From Granulicella sp. (GTDB lineage Bacteria > Acidobacteriota > Terriglobia > Terriglobales > Acidobacteriaceae): a DNA stretch of 64,000 bases. Under the pieces are notes generated by a model. That model had not been told where the DNA came from and searched no databases. It worked only from the letters and a program-made list of their open reading frames with translations. Where the stretch lies: NCBI GenBank assembly GCA_025408425.1, contig JANXYX010000029.1:27586-91585 (forward strand). Direction: 5' to 3'. Shown piece by piece: positions 7,840 through 16,053 of the stretch. How positions within the stretch are numbered: position 1 is the first letter of the stretch; every line of letters begins with the position of its first letter. The translations under genes were made by a program, and so were the position numbers.

Positions 7840-9137
7840 TTGCATAGAGGGGTCACCCAGCTGTAGCTCGCTCCGCCACTTACTGATAGGCCATAGCCTC
7901 CACCAGCAGTTAATGTGTACAAAGCCCCTGAAGAATTTACCGACAACGACGCAGATCCACCTAGTCCGTCTCCTCCGCTAATCGCTGCTTGGGTACTCCA
8001 GCTTGCGTAACCACTCAGAGATGAGTAATTAGAAGCTCCAAAGGAAAGCCCTCCGGAGGCGGAAGCCCCAAGAACAGAACCCCCGCTCAACGCGATGGTT
8101 GTCATCATCCCAACATTTCCATGCGTATCTGATACGAAAGCGCGTGTTCCATCCGCAGCGACGGCTCCGCCTGCAACGCCACCGCTTATGCCAAGCAGAT
8201 ATCCTCCGCCATCACCTGAAAGCCAGCTAAGGGCTTTGGCCGCCATCCGCCCAACCAAGCCGGGCCTGTAACACGTTGTAGGTTTCGTAGTGTTATTTGG
8301 GGCGGCTCCGGAGCCTGAGTAGTCTGAAGATGCAACTGTGTTAACTGTGCTTGATATTCCACTCGGGCCATAACTAATACAGTCTGTGCCGCAGTCGTTG
8401 CCATTGACATTGACAGTCGTGTCTAATTCCGACAATGTTCCGTCAGCACCCTCATACCATAAGTTTCCAAATTGGTCCTGCCAGTAATCCCCCTCGTTGA
8501 GCCCTAATTGATCAACATAGCGAAGCGGATTATTCAGAACATAGCTGTACCGATTCAAACTCTGCGGATTGCTGAGGTCATAACTGCCAACATAGGGATC
8601 GGGCCGATTGAATCGCCCATGAACTGGATCAAGATTCCGAAACGTAGCGTAGCTCGATGAATCGTCATCGGTCTCCTGACCAAAGGGCGAGAACTCTCCC
8701 TTCCACACCGGCCATCCTCCACGCGCGAACTCCATCTGCGCGGTACCTAGATGGTCGGCCAGATAGTACCGGGCGGGAAAGATCGCTCCGACCTGCCCGC
8801 TGGTGGCGCTCACCTGTTCCCCTACAAAGCTTCCATTGGACACCGCCGTGGTGTCGCCACCCCAGGAAAAGGAGCCGAGCGGAATTGGAAATTGGGTCAC
8901 GGTGCCGTCAGCATGAGTGATCGCCAGGTCTGCGATCATCACATCGAACTCCCCATTGGGACCGCCCTGAAAGTCGCCCATAAAGAAATAACCCAGCGTT
9001 TTGCCAACCATCGGGCCGTTGAGCGAGATGGACTCGGGCGTCCACTCATCCGCCTGGAGAATGGTATTTTCGAACTGCTCTGTAGACGCAGTAAGTGTAA
9101 CGCATACATACAAAAAGCCCTTCGACATGATCGTCAA
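7836..9137 (-). CDS. Rhs-family protein, 5'-truncated, with variable C-terminal tip
   Basis: The 433-residue frame encodes only the end of an Rhs/YD-repeat protein; full proteins are normally several times longer. It contains the pre-core YYLADHLGTAQMEF and FSPFGQE (residues 124-155), the core FRNLDPVHGRFNRPDPYVGSYD (167-187), and NPQSLNRYSYVLNNPLRYVDQLGL (190-213). The usual FTGxExDxETGLDY segment before FRNL seems to be missing. After the core comes a linker and the APNN junction (279-282), then a 150-residue Gly/Ser-rich, probably beta-structured tip of unknown function. The predicted ATG lies inside the terminator hairpin of the adjacent tRNA gene, so the 5' part was lost by truncation at the tRNA. 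Expression as drawn is therefore doubtful, although the tip and partner genes are intact. Confidence 0.7.
   Translation of the reverse strand: MTIMSKGFLYVCVTLTASTEQFENTILQADEWTPESISLNGPMVGKTLGYFFMGDFQGGPNGEFDVMIADLAITHADGTVTQFPIPLGSFSWGGDTTAVSNGSFVGEQVSATSGQVGAIFPARYYLADHLGTAQMEFARGGWPVWKGEFSPFGQETDDDSSSYATFRNLDPVHGRFNRPDPYVGSYDLSNPQSLNRYSYVLNNPLRYVDQLGLNEGDYWQDQFGNLWYEGADGTLSELDTTVNVNGNDCGTDCISYGPSGISSTVNTVASSDYSGSGAAPNNTTKPTTCYRPGLVGRMAAKALSWLSGDGGGYLLGISGGVAGGAVAADGTRAFVSDTHGNVGMMTTIALSGGSVLGASASGGLSFGASNYSSLSGYASWSTQAAISGGDGLGGSASLSVNSSGALYTLTAGGGYGLSVSGGASYSWVTPLCK
8292..8303 (-). repeat. APNN junction core inside the Rhs gene
   Basis: Twelve bases identical to the core of the repeats at 6750 and 7367. 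It separates the Rhs linker from its variable tip, which identifies it as the likely exchange point for new tips. Confidence 0.5.
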
Positions 9138-9144
9138 AAGGGCT
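9112..9144 (-). terminator. Rho-independent terminator of tRNA-Pro
   Basis: On the minus strand AGCCCTT pairs with AAGGGCT around a loop that can pair further through GAC/GTC, followed by five T. It starts 12 bases after the tRNA CCA end. The predicted start codon of the Rhs frame (9135-9137) lies within this hairpin. Confidence 0.7.
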
Positions 9145-9150
9145 CTTTTG

Positions 9151-9163
9151 GAAGAATGGTCGG
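9151..9163 (+). repeat. Putative attachment-site repeat, tRNA copy (13 bp)
   Basis: Identical to 5923-5935 in the same orientation. It covers the 3' end of tRNA-Pro (CCA plus the last acceptor bases) and six bases beyond. The intact tRNA is at this end, as expected for an element that integrates into a tRNA 3' end and restores the gene. Confidence 0.5.
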
Positions 9164-9233
9164 GACGACTAGATTCGAACTAGCGACCTCACCCACCCCA
9201 AGGGTGCGCTCTACCAGGCTGAGCCACGTCCCG
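9157..9233 (-). tRNA. tRNA-Pro(GGG)
   Basis: The 77-base minus-strand sequence folds as a cloverleaf. The acceptor is CGGGACG/CGTCCCG and the D arm is GCTC/GAGC with loop AGCCTGGTA. The anticodon stem is CACCC/GGGTG with loop TTGGGGT, giving anticodon GGG. The T arm is GCTAG/CTAGT with TTCGAAT, and CCA is encoded. The GGG anticodon reads CCC and CCU proline codons. Downstream is the Rhs island. Confidence 0.95.
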
Positions 9234-9355
9234 ACTATATTTGCACATCATCCAGGCGGACGATGGCGGGGTATCTTGCAGACCTAAGTGTACACGAACT
9301 GCGCCGAAATCCGGCATCCCGCACGGATCCAGCCCAGTTCGTCATCTTCCTACGC

Positions 9356-9628
9356 CTAGTGCGTCGGAGCCACAAACTCCTTCGGCAGCGATCCGCCCTC
9401 GCCAAAGAAGAACTCATTCATCTGCTCCACCAGAAAATCCTGCGCCTCGCGCGTCCATGGCTGCAGCCGATACTCATTCAGCAGCATCTTCTGCCGCTCC
9501 ACCCACTCGCCCCAAGCCTTCTTGCTCACGCTCTTGAAAATCTTCTGACCAAAGTCCGAGTCGAACGGCGGCTCATCCAGCCCTTCCATCTCAGCCTTGT
9601 ACTTCGCGCAAAAAACCATATGTGCCAT
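9356..9628 (-). CDS. yggX: Probable Fe(2+)-trafficking protein YggX
   Basis: A 90-residue protein matching the YggX family in length and pattern. The N-terminus carries VFCAKYKAEMEGLDEPPF with the single conserved Cys of the family. KIFKSVSKKAWGEWVERQKMLLNEYRL (residues 30-56) corresponds to the E. coli KRIYNEISKEAWAQW...MLINE region, and a C-terminal EQMNEFFFGEG follows. YggX is a small cytoplasmic protein that helps protect iron-sulfur clusters and DNA from oxidative damage and is thought to handle labile iron. It lies on the minus strand downstream of rnr and may be read from the same direction, but the 79-base gap leaves a separate promoter possible. Confidence 0.9.
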   Translation of the reverse strand: MAHMVFCAKYKAEMEGLDEPPFDSDFGQKIFKSVSKKAWGEWVERQKMLLNEYRLQPWTREAQDFLVEQMNEFFFGEGGSLPKEFVAPTH

Positions 9629-9707
9629 TACGTTCTAAACTCCTTGTCCGTCTTCCTATCTTACGATGCCGAAGCCAATCCACACATCCAACCCAGCGGA
9701 TTACCCT

Positions 9708-12488
9708 CTACTTCCGCTTCCCCTTACTCTTCTTGTCACGCAGCCGGACCTTAGCCTTTGACTTTGTCTTGCCTGCGCCAGCCTTCCGCGCCTTGCCCGA
9801 GCGGTCTGGAGAACTATGCACCGCCCTGCCATCCTCCCCCACCGCAACCTTCTTCGCCCTCTTCGGCCCGCGCAACGACCCCATCCCCCGCGCAATCTCG
9901 ACATCCTCTTCACTCGGCAGCAACGCAAACTGCAACCGCCGCTGTTGCCGGTCGATCCGGTCCAGCAGCACATGCACCCGCTGCCCCATCTTGAACACCT
10001 TGCCCGTCCGCGCTCCCACAATCTGCCGGTCCGTATCCCGAAACATATACCGGTCATCCTGCAGCGAACTCAGCGGCACCAGACCCTCAATAAACAGGTC
10101 ATCCAGCTCTATAAAAAATCCATACTTCGTACAGCTCAGCACAATCCCGTGGAAGTCCTCGCCCACCCGATCCTGCATGAACTTGATCTTCTTCCACTCC
10201 ATCAACTCGCGTTCCGCATCATCCGCCCGCCGCTCCGCCTGGCTGCTCTCCGTCGCAATCGCCCCCAGCTCAGCCTCGGGAATCGGTCCAACCGCTTCTC
10301 CCCGGTCCACCCTCTCGCGCCGCTCTCCCTTCTTCCCTTGGGCAGCATCCGCCGCCTTCTGCCACGGCTGCGGATCGCTACTCAAAATCGCTCTTCCCGC
10401 ACGGCCAGCCCCACCCCGGATCAACTCCCGCAGCAGCCGATGCACAATCAAATCCGGGTACCGTCGAATCGGCGAAGTAAAGTGCGTATAGCTCGGGCTC
10501 GCCAGCGCGAAGTGCCCCACATTCTTCTCGCTATACCGAGCCTGCTTCAAGCTCCGCAGCATCAAAAACGCCAGGATCCGCTCCTCGGGCTTCCCTGCAA
10601 TCTTCGCCGTCAACCTCTGATACATCTGCGGAGTCACCGGAATAGACTCCGCCACCTCATGCGTCTTCGCCTTCTGGTCTCTCCCCCGCGCATCCCGCCT
10701 GTCGCCTCGCGTCTGAATCCGCTTCACCGGCAACGTCCCAAAACCCAACGAGTACCCAAACGCACTCGCCGTCTCCTCAAAGTCCACAATCCGTTTCGGA
10801 TCTGGCGTCTCATGGATGCGATATACACTCGCCACCTCCTGCGCCTCAATCCAGTGCGCGACACACTCATTCGCGCTCAGCATGAACTCTTCAATCAGCC
10901 GGTGCGCCCATCCCCGCTGGCTCCGTACAATCGCCTCCATGTTCCCATTCGGGTCAAACTGAATCACCGGCTCCGGCAGGTCAAAGTCAATCGACCCCCT
11001 CCGCTTCCGCTTCGTATTTAGCTTCAGCGCAAGCTCATACATCCGCTCGAACTCCGGCAACAGATCCGCGAACTCCGCCCGCGTCTCCACGTTCCCATCA
11101 ATCACGCCTTGAATCTGCGTATACGTCATCCGCCGCGCACTGCGAATGATCCCTTCACCCACCTCGTAGCCCACAATCTCGCCGCGCCCATCCACCTCCA
11201 TCACGCAGCTCAACACCAGCCGATCCTCATCCGGCCGCAGACTACACATCCCGCTCGAAAGCTGCGGCGGCAGCATCGGAATCGCGCGATCCGGAAAATA
11301 AACACTTGTCCCCCGCAGCCGGGCCTCAAGATCCAGCGCCGTCCCCGGCCGCACATAATGGCTCACATCCGCAATATGAACCTGCAACTCCCAGTTGCCG
11401 TTCTTCAACTCCCGCACCACCACCGCATCATCAAAGTCCCGCGCCGATTCCCCATCGATCGTCACAATCGGCAGCCCTCGAAAATCCCGCCGCAGCGCAA
11501 TCTCCTCCTCATCCAGCGTCTCCACCGTCTGTGCTGCCGAGTGCGAAGCCTCCGCCAACACATTCGCCGGAAAAACATGCGGCAGACGATGCTTCCGAAT
11601 AATAATCTCGACGTCCACCCCAAACCCGTCCGGATCGCCCAGCACCTCGATCACCCGTCCCTTCGCCGGACGCCCCACCCCAGGAAAATCCGTAATCTCC
11701 ACATCCACCGCCAGCCCTTCCAGCGGATTCGTCAGCGTCGGATCCAGCCAATCCACCTGCTGCACCTGCGCCTCTTCCCCCAGCACGCGGTGCGGCGTCG
11801 TCTTCGGAGTCACCGGCAACTCCATCCCCTCAGGAATCAAAATCGCCTGCGTCATCCGCTCATCCAGCGGAGTCACATAATTGCCACTAATAATCGGCTC
11901 CCGGTCCCACGCACTTCCTCCACGCCGATGCCCCCGTGCATAGTGAAAGATCCCCACCACCGTAGGATTCCGCCGCGTCAGTATCCGTGCCACCCGCCCA
12001 CTCCGCCGCCCATCCCGGCCCGGCGGAGCCTCATCCACCAGCACCTCATCGCCCTGCATCGCGCCGTTCAACTCATTCGGCGGAATAAACAGATCGTCGC
12101 TCCGGTCCACGCTCCCATGTGGCCGCACAAACCCGTACCCATCCCGATGCAGATCCAGTCGCCCCGCCACCAACCGGTCCCGCGTAGCCCTGTACTCCTT
12201 GCCAATCGGCTCCGAAATCTCCACCCCACGCGCGTCAAAATGCTTCTTCGGCGCCCGCGCTGTCTTCTCCGGAGCGGCCGCTGGCAGACTCCACTGTTCA
12301 TCCGCCGTCTTCACCAACTCCCCACGAGCCGTTATCCGCGCCAGTTGCTCCAGCAGCAGCCGCCTCTCGCGACCACCCCCCAGCCCAAGCTCCCGCACCA
12401 ACTGCTTATACCCGGCACGATGCCCCGCCGAGCGCTCTATCATCCGCATAATCTCGCGGTCCGTCTGTGGATACGGTGTCTGCGCCAT
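9708..12488 (-). CDS. rnr: Ribonuclease R
   Basis: A 926-residue 3'-to-5' exoribonuclease of the RNase II/R family, which degrades structured RNA and acts in RNA quality control. The order is: a winged-helix region (residues 10-70), cold-shock domains (DLHRDGYGFVRPH and DDLFIPPNELNGAMQGDEVLV near 110-155), then the RNB catalytic domain beginning with GESARDFDDAVVV near 347-359 with its magnesium-binding Asp residues. Next come the HFALASPSYTHFTSPIRRYPDL motif, an S1 domain (GIVLSCTKYGFFIELDDLFIEGLV) and a Lys/Arg-rich tail. The ATG at 12488 is preferred over an in-frame TTG at 12521 because the family normally begins close to this point. An unusual acidic/basic insert (about 60 residues after LIRGG, rich in Ala, Arg and Glu) lies between the RNB and S1 domains. 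Confidence 0.93.
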   Translation of the reverse strand: MAQTPYPQTDREIMRMIERSAGHRAGYKQLVRELGLGGGRERRLLLEQLARITARGELVKTADEQWSLPAAAPEKTARAPKKHFDARGVEISEPIGKEYRATRDRLVAGRLDLHRDGYGFVRPHGSVDRSDDLFIPPNELNGAMQGDEVLVDEAPPGRDGRRSGRVARILTRRNPTVVGIFHYARGHRRGGSAWDREPIISGNYVTPLDERMTQAILIPEGMELPVTPKTTPHRVLGEEAQVQQVDWLDPTLTNPLEGLAVDVEITDFPGVGRPAKGRVIEVLGDPDGFGVDVEIIIRKHRLPHVFPANVLAEASHSAAQTVETLDEEEIALRRDFRGLPIVTIDGESARDFDDAVVVRELKNGNWELQVHIADVSHYVRPGTALDLEARLRGTSVYFPDRAIPMLPPQLSSGMCSLRPDEDRLVLSCVMEVDGRGEIVGYEVGEGIIRSARRMTYTQIQGVIDGNVETRAEFADLLPEFERMYELALKLNTKRKRRGSIDFDLPEPVIQFDPNGNMEAIVRSQRGWAHRLIEEFMLSANECVAHWIEAQEVASVYRIHETPDPKRIVDFEETASAFGYSLGFGTLPVKRIQTRGDRRDARGRDQKAKTHEVAESIPVTPQMYQRLTAKIAGKPEERILAFLMLRSLKQARYSEKNVGHFALASPSYTHFTSPIRRYPDLIVHRLLRELIRGGAGRAGRAILSSDPQPWQKAADAAQGKKGERRERVDRGEAVGPIPEAELGAIATESSQAERRADDAERELMEWKKIKFMQDRVGEDFHGIVLSCTKYGFFIELDDLFIEGLVPLSSLQDDRYMFRDTDRQIVGARTGKVFKMGQRVHVLLDRIDRQQRRLQFALLPSEEDVEIARGMGSLRGPKRAKKVAVGEDGRAVHSSPDRSGKARKAGAGKTKSKAKVRLRDKKSKGKRK

Positions 12489-12530
12489 GTCACCTAAAGC
12501 ATACCCCCGACCAACCTCCAATGCCGCGTG

Positions 12531-12652
<122 letters not shown>

Positions 12653-12725
12653 CTCACATCCAAACCCACCACAAAACCGGGCTTTAGCCCCCGAGGTATG
12701 CTCTCTTATCCTCGCCAAGCAGACC

Positions 12726-13985
12726 CTACCCCACCCACTCCACCCGAACACTCTTCTTCCCCAACCGCAAAATCAAACTCTCCCCCAAAACCTCTGCCCC
12801 CAAAACCTTCCCCCCAAACTTCTCTCCCCCCACGCTCACCGCATTCTCCGCAATCTTCCGCGTCGCCTCACCCCCAGAAGCCGCCAGCCCCGCCAGCACC
12901 AGCAACTTCGCCATGCGCACCTCACCCTCGGCACTCATCAGCCCATCAGAAGAACGATCCACCTGCACCACCGGCACATCCTCGCTCACCCCTCGCTGCT
13001 GAAACATCTTCGTCCAGCTCTCCGCCACAACCTCCGCCTCGGCCTCCCCGTGGAACCCAGCCGTAATCGTCCTTGCCAACTCCTTCTTCACCACCATCGG
13101 ATGCAGTGTCCCCGCCCCAACCTCCGCCTTCATCACGTCAATCTCGCTAGCCCGCAGGTCAGTCAGATACACCCAGTACTTCCACATCAGCTCATCCGAG
13201 ATCGACATCAACTTCCCATACATCTCTCCCGCCGGCTCATGGATGCCAATCGCATTTCCCAGCGACTTCGACATCTTCTGCACCCCATCCAGCCCCTCGA
13301 TGATCGGCATCATCAGAATGCTCTGCTGCGGCTGTCCAAAGTGCTTCTGCAGATCGCGTCCCCGCATCAGGTTGAACTTCTGGTCCGTCCCACCCAACTC
13401 CACATCGCACTCCAGCGCCACCGAGTCGTACCCCTGCACAATCGGATACAGCAACTCATGCAACGAGATCGGCTGCTCGTCCTTGAACCGCTTATGGAAG
13501 TCCTCCCGCTCCAGCATCTGCGACACCGTAAACTGCGCCATCAGCTTCACCATGTCGTAGTAGCCCAGCTTGTCCAGCCACTCGGAGTTGTATCGGACCT
13601 CCGTCCTCTGCGGGTCCAATACCTTGAACACCTGTTCCTTGTACGTCTCCGCATTCGCCGCAATCTGCTCCGGAGTCAGCGGCTTCCGCGTCACATTCCG
13701 CCCCGTCGGATCGCCAATCAGCGCCGTCGAGTCCCCAATCAAAAAGATCACCGTATGCCCAAGCTGCTGAAAGTGCCGCAGCTTCCGAATCAGCACCGTA
13801 TGCCCCAGATGCAGATCCGGCGCCGTAGGATCAAACCCCGCCTTGATTCGCATCGGCACACCCGAAGCGATCGACTTCGTAATGCGCTCCTTCAGCGCCT
13901 CCAGCGGCAGAATCTCCGCAGCACCCTTCGTAATCAAATCAAGCTGTTCTTCCAGCGACGGAAACGCAACACCAGTAGTTGTCAT
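12726..13985 (-). CDS. tyrS: Tyrosyl-tRNA synthetase
   Basis: A class I aminoacyl-tRNA synthetase of 419 residues that charges tRNA-Tyr with tyrosine. The HIGH-type signature is HLGH at residues 59-62, in a [12 protein letters not shown] context. The second signature is KMSKS at about 237-241. The tyrosine pocket motif LGGTDQKFN and the [13 protein letters not shown] helix lie between them. The C-terminus (about 350-419) is an S4-like RNA-binding domain that recognises the long variable arm. The ATG at 13985 ([15 protein letters not shown]) is preceded by GAAGG; a GTG 13 codons upstream is less likely. The form resembles the TyrZ-like branch with a KMSKSLGN sequence. Confidence 0.95.
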   Translation of the reverse strand: MTTTGVAFPSLEEQLDLITKGAAEILPLEALKERITKSIASGVPMRIKAGFDPTAPDLHLGHTVLIRKLRHFQQLGHTVIFLIGDSTALIGDPTGRNVTRKPLTPEQIAANAETYKEQVFKVLDPQRTEVRYNSEWLDKLGYYDMVKLMAQFTVSQMLEREDFHKRFKDEQPISLHELLYPIVQGYDSVALECDVELGGTDQKFNLMRGRDLQKHFGQPQQSILMMPIIEGLDGVQKMSKSLGNAIGIHEPAGEMYGKLMSISDELMWKYWVYLTDLRASEIDVMKAEVGAGTLHPMVVKKELARTITAGFHGEAEAEVVAESWTKMFQQRGVSEDVPVVQVDRSSDGLMSAEGEVRMAKLLVLAGLAASGGEATRKIAENAVSVGGEKFGGKVLGAEVLGESLILRLGKKSVRVEWVG

Positions 13986-14035
13986 AGTCGCCTTCAAGTA
14001 TAAAGTCCCGGTCCTATTCTCCACCCAACCCAGGA

Positions 14036-14075
14036 AGTGTCATCCTGAGCGCAGTCGAAGAACCTGCTTTCACCC
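14036..14075. repeat. Dispersed intergenic repeat (GTCATCCTGAGCG type)
   Basis: The segment containing AGTGTCATCCTGAGCGCAG then TCGAAGAACCTGC resembles a short repeat that is common between genes in Acidobacteria and some other phyla. Only one clear copy is in this window, so the repeat status comes from general knowledge. Confidence 0.35.
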
Positions 14076-14114
14076 TACATTCGCGAAGCGAGCCGCACTT
14101 CTCCGCCACCCCAG

Positions 14115-14687
14115 CTAAGCCGCGCGCCGCCCCAGTTCTTCCATCTTCGCAAGCCATCGGCGCCGCCCCTCGGCACCAACCCCCTCGACATTGCCGTAGA
14201 TCATTGAGCGAATCGGAGCCACCCCCATAAAGCGCAGAACATTACGCTTCAGCATCTTCAGGGCATGCGCTCCAAACCACCAGCGATAGACAAAACCCGG
14301 CATTCCCATCGTGATAATCACGCGTGCCGACTTGCCTTTTAGCAGCTTGGCGAACTTGCCCTGTTTTGAAAATTCAACGAGATCAGGTTGCAGTACGCGC
14401 TCCAGAAAGCCCTTCAGAATCGCCGGCAGCGTGCCAAGCCAGAGCGGAAAGATCAGCACCAGGTGGTCGGCCGCCATCATCGCATCGTGCGCAGCCAAAA
14501 GGTCCGGCTCAAGAGGCTGCACCCGCTCGAAACCCTCATGAAGGATGGGATCGAAGGTCATCCTGCTGGTGACGAACAGACTCACGTCATGCCCCCCTGC
14601 CTTGGCACCTCGCGCATAACTCTCCCCCAGCGCCTCACAAAAGGTGGCGGTGCGCGCATGACCCACAATGATGACGATTCGTGCCAT
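14115..14687 (-). CDS. Flavodoxin-fold NAD(P)H dehydrogenase (quinone)-like protein
   Basis: A 190-residue protein of the NQO1/KefF/MdaB-like flavodoxin fold. The first strand and loop (ARIVIIVGHARTATFCEALGESYARGA) give the FMN/FAD phosphate-binding site. DHLVLIFPLWLGTLPAILKGFLERVL near residues 75-100 is the family's second flavin-contacting loop (FPLWWxxxPAxLKGxxDRV in relatives). Such proteins use NAD(P)H to reduce quinones by two electrons in the cytoplasm. The ATG at 14687 is preferred over a TTG seven codons earlier because GGGG lies at a suitable distance. It is monocistronic, 130 bases from tyrS. The exact electron acceptor cannot be told. Confidence 0.8.
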   Translation of the reverse strand: MARIVIIVGHARTATFCEALGESYARGAKAGGHDVSLFVTSRMTFDPILHEGFERVQPLEPDLLAAHDAMMAADHLVLIFPLWLGTLPAILKGFLERVLQPDLVEFSKQGKFAKLLKGKSARVIITMGMPGFVYRWWFGAHALKMLKRNVLRFMGVAPIRSMIYGNVEGVGAEGRRRWLAKMEELGRRAA

Positions 14688-14766
14688 CGCGAACAACCCC
14701 CTCTGCAAGCCCAGTTTGGTCCTCGCTGGAAAAGGAGACCGTGATGTGGGTCACAGAGGAGGGTTC

Positions 14767-15315
14767 CTAGCGCTTTGTCTTCTTCTTCGCTGGCATAGCC
14801 ATCGGCTCAGGCACAGCCAACGGCAAATCCGAGTTCCACGTATCCGCCACGGCCTTCCACTTCCCATCTGGCTGCTTCTTCCATACCGCCAATAACTTGC
14901 CGTGGTCCGTCATCACCTTACCCGCAGCATCTTTTATGGTCAGCGTATAAGTACCCACCTGATAGGCCATATCACTGGAGCTCGCGACCTCCACCTTGGT
15001 GGTCTCCCATGACACGTCAGTCCCCGGAACCAGCATCGCAGCCCAACCCGCACGAACCGCCTGTTTGTTGGTGGCCATCGGCTCATTGGGCGGCAGCACA
15101 TACGCATCATCACTGTAGTAAGAGAGTGCGCGCTCCAGGTCATGCGCCGCGGCCGCCTTGGACCATTGCGCGTCCAGATCTCGAATCGTACGTTCCACCG
15201 AAGCCTGGGTGTCTACCGGAGTCTGTTGGCTGCATCCCGATGCAAACAGCAACACCGCAAGACACCCACACAAAGCAGCCCTATTGATGCTTTCTCTTTC
15301 GCAACGAATAGTCAT
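14767..15315 (-). CDS. Small lipoprotein with SnoaL/DUF4440-like domain
   Basis: A 182-residue protein beginning at ATG 15315, eight bases after a strong AGGAGG; an upstream frame extension is rejected. A signal sequence (ALCGCLAVLLFASGC) ends in a lipobox, so the mature protein would start at Cys and be membrane-anchored. The remainder (VERTIRDLDAQWSKAAAAHDLERALSYYSDDAYVLPPNEP, then ADTWNSDLPL) has the cone-shaped NTF2/SnoaL pattern of DUF4440 proteins, including the W-x-x-A-x-x-x-x-D start. Members include ketosteroid-isomerase-like enzymes, but many have no known activity. The C-terminus is basic (KKKTKR). Confidence 0.75.
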   Translation of the reverse strand: MTIRCERESINRAALCGCLAVLLFASGCSQQTPVDTQASVERTIRDLDAQWSKAAAAHDLERALSYYSDDAYVLPPNEPMATNKQAVRAGWAAMLVPGTDVSWETTKVEVASSSDMAYQVGTYTLTIKDAAGKVMTDHGKLLAVWKKQPDGKWKAVADTWNSDLPLAVPEPMAMPAKKKTKR

Positions 15316-15395
15316 TGGCATTTCCTCCTGAACCGGGTGTGTACGCCAATCCGCATCACCAAATATGCGATTTTTTAATCCATCCCTCCACCGAC

Positions 15396-15503
15396 GCCGG
15401 GTGCCCCACTCATGCCGTCCAGGAAAGTAAAGTTGAACAAGCCGGCCGGGTGCCCCATTCATGCAGCCTCATCGCATGAGTGGGCATCGGGCAAAGCCCG
15501 ACC
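15396..15503. repeat. GGGTGCCCC-type palindromic repeat cluster
   Basis: GCCGGGTGCCCCACTCATG at 15396-15414 is repeated with one change at about 15444-15463. It is followed by the inverted form CATGAGTGGGCATC at 15475 and the hairpin GGGCAAAGCCC. The tail from GTGGGCATC to CCGCTCTCTCC is almost identical to 29366-29398, and GGATGCCCCATCGGGCAAAG-like sequence recurs at 56693. These are members of one dispersed intergenic repeat family. Confidence 0.75.
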
Positions 15504-15535
15504 GCTCTCTCCCCACCCCGCCGTATACTCCCCCC

Positions 15536-16003
15536 ATGGACGCCGAACGCCTCCGCGCCTTCCTCCTCACACTCCCCCACGTCACCGAAACCATGCAGTG
15601 GGGCGCCAACCTCGTCTTCTGGGTCGGAGACAAAGCCATCGGCGGCAAGATGTTCACCCTCCTCAACCTCGACGAAGACTATGCCCCCCGCCAGGATAAG
15701 AAAAGCGCCGTCATCTCCTACGCCGCTGGCCCCACCCGCTTCCCCGAACTCCTCGAACTCGAAGGCCTCCACCCCGCTCCCTACCTCGCCCGAGCCCACT
15801 GGGTCGCCGCCGAACACTGGCAGGTCTTCCGCAACCCGGAGTGGGAGGCCGAACTCCGCGCCGCCCACGCCATCACCTTCGCAAAGCTCCCACCCCGCAC
15901 CCGCGCCGTCCTCGCCATGCCCACCACCCAGCAGCGCCGCGTTATCGCAGACCGCCGCAAGCTCCTCGCCCAAAGAGCAGCGCAGCAGAAGGAAAAGCTA
16001 TAA
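15536..16003 (+). CDS. MmcQ/YjbR family protein
   Basis: A 155-residue protein of the YjbR/MmcQ family, a small cytoplasmic CyaY-like fold often annotated as DNA-binding. The start is ATG at 15536. Typical features are MDAERLRAFLLTLPHVTETMQWG at the N-terminus, LVFWVGDKAIGGKMFTLLNLDED near residues 27-49, the central FPELLELEGLHPAPYLARAHWVAAE and the C-terminal LRAAHAITFAKLPPRTRAVL (related proteins have a YxLVxxKLPKxxR pattern here). The biochemical role is not settled in the family. The next gene starts 50 bases downstream on the same strand. Confidence 0.8.
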   Translation: MDAERLRAFLLTLPHVTETMQWGANLVFWVGDKAIGGKMFTLLNLDEDYAPRQDKKSAVISYAAGPTRFPELLELEGLHPAPYLARAHWVAAEHWQVFRNPEWEAELRAAHAITFAKLPPRTRAVLAMPTTQQRRVIADRRKLLAQRAAQQKEKL

Positions 16004-16053
16004 CACCCCCCGCCAGCTTGCTTCCTCGCACTACCTTCGATAGCGTCGAAACC

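Noticed and set aside
11109..12497. 462-residue plus-strand frame opposite rnr
   Set aside because: Pro/His/Arg-rich antisense image of a gene with clear RNase R domains.
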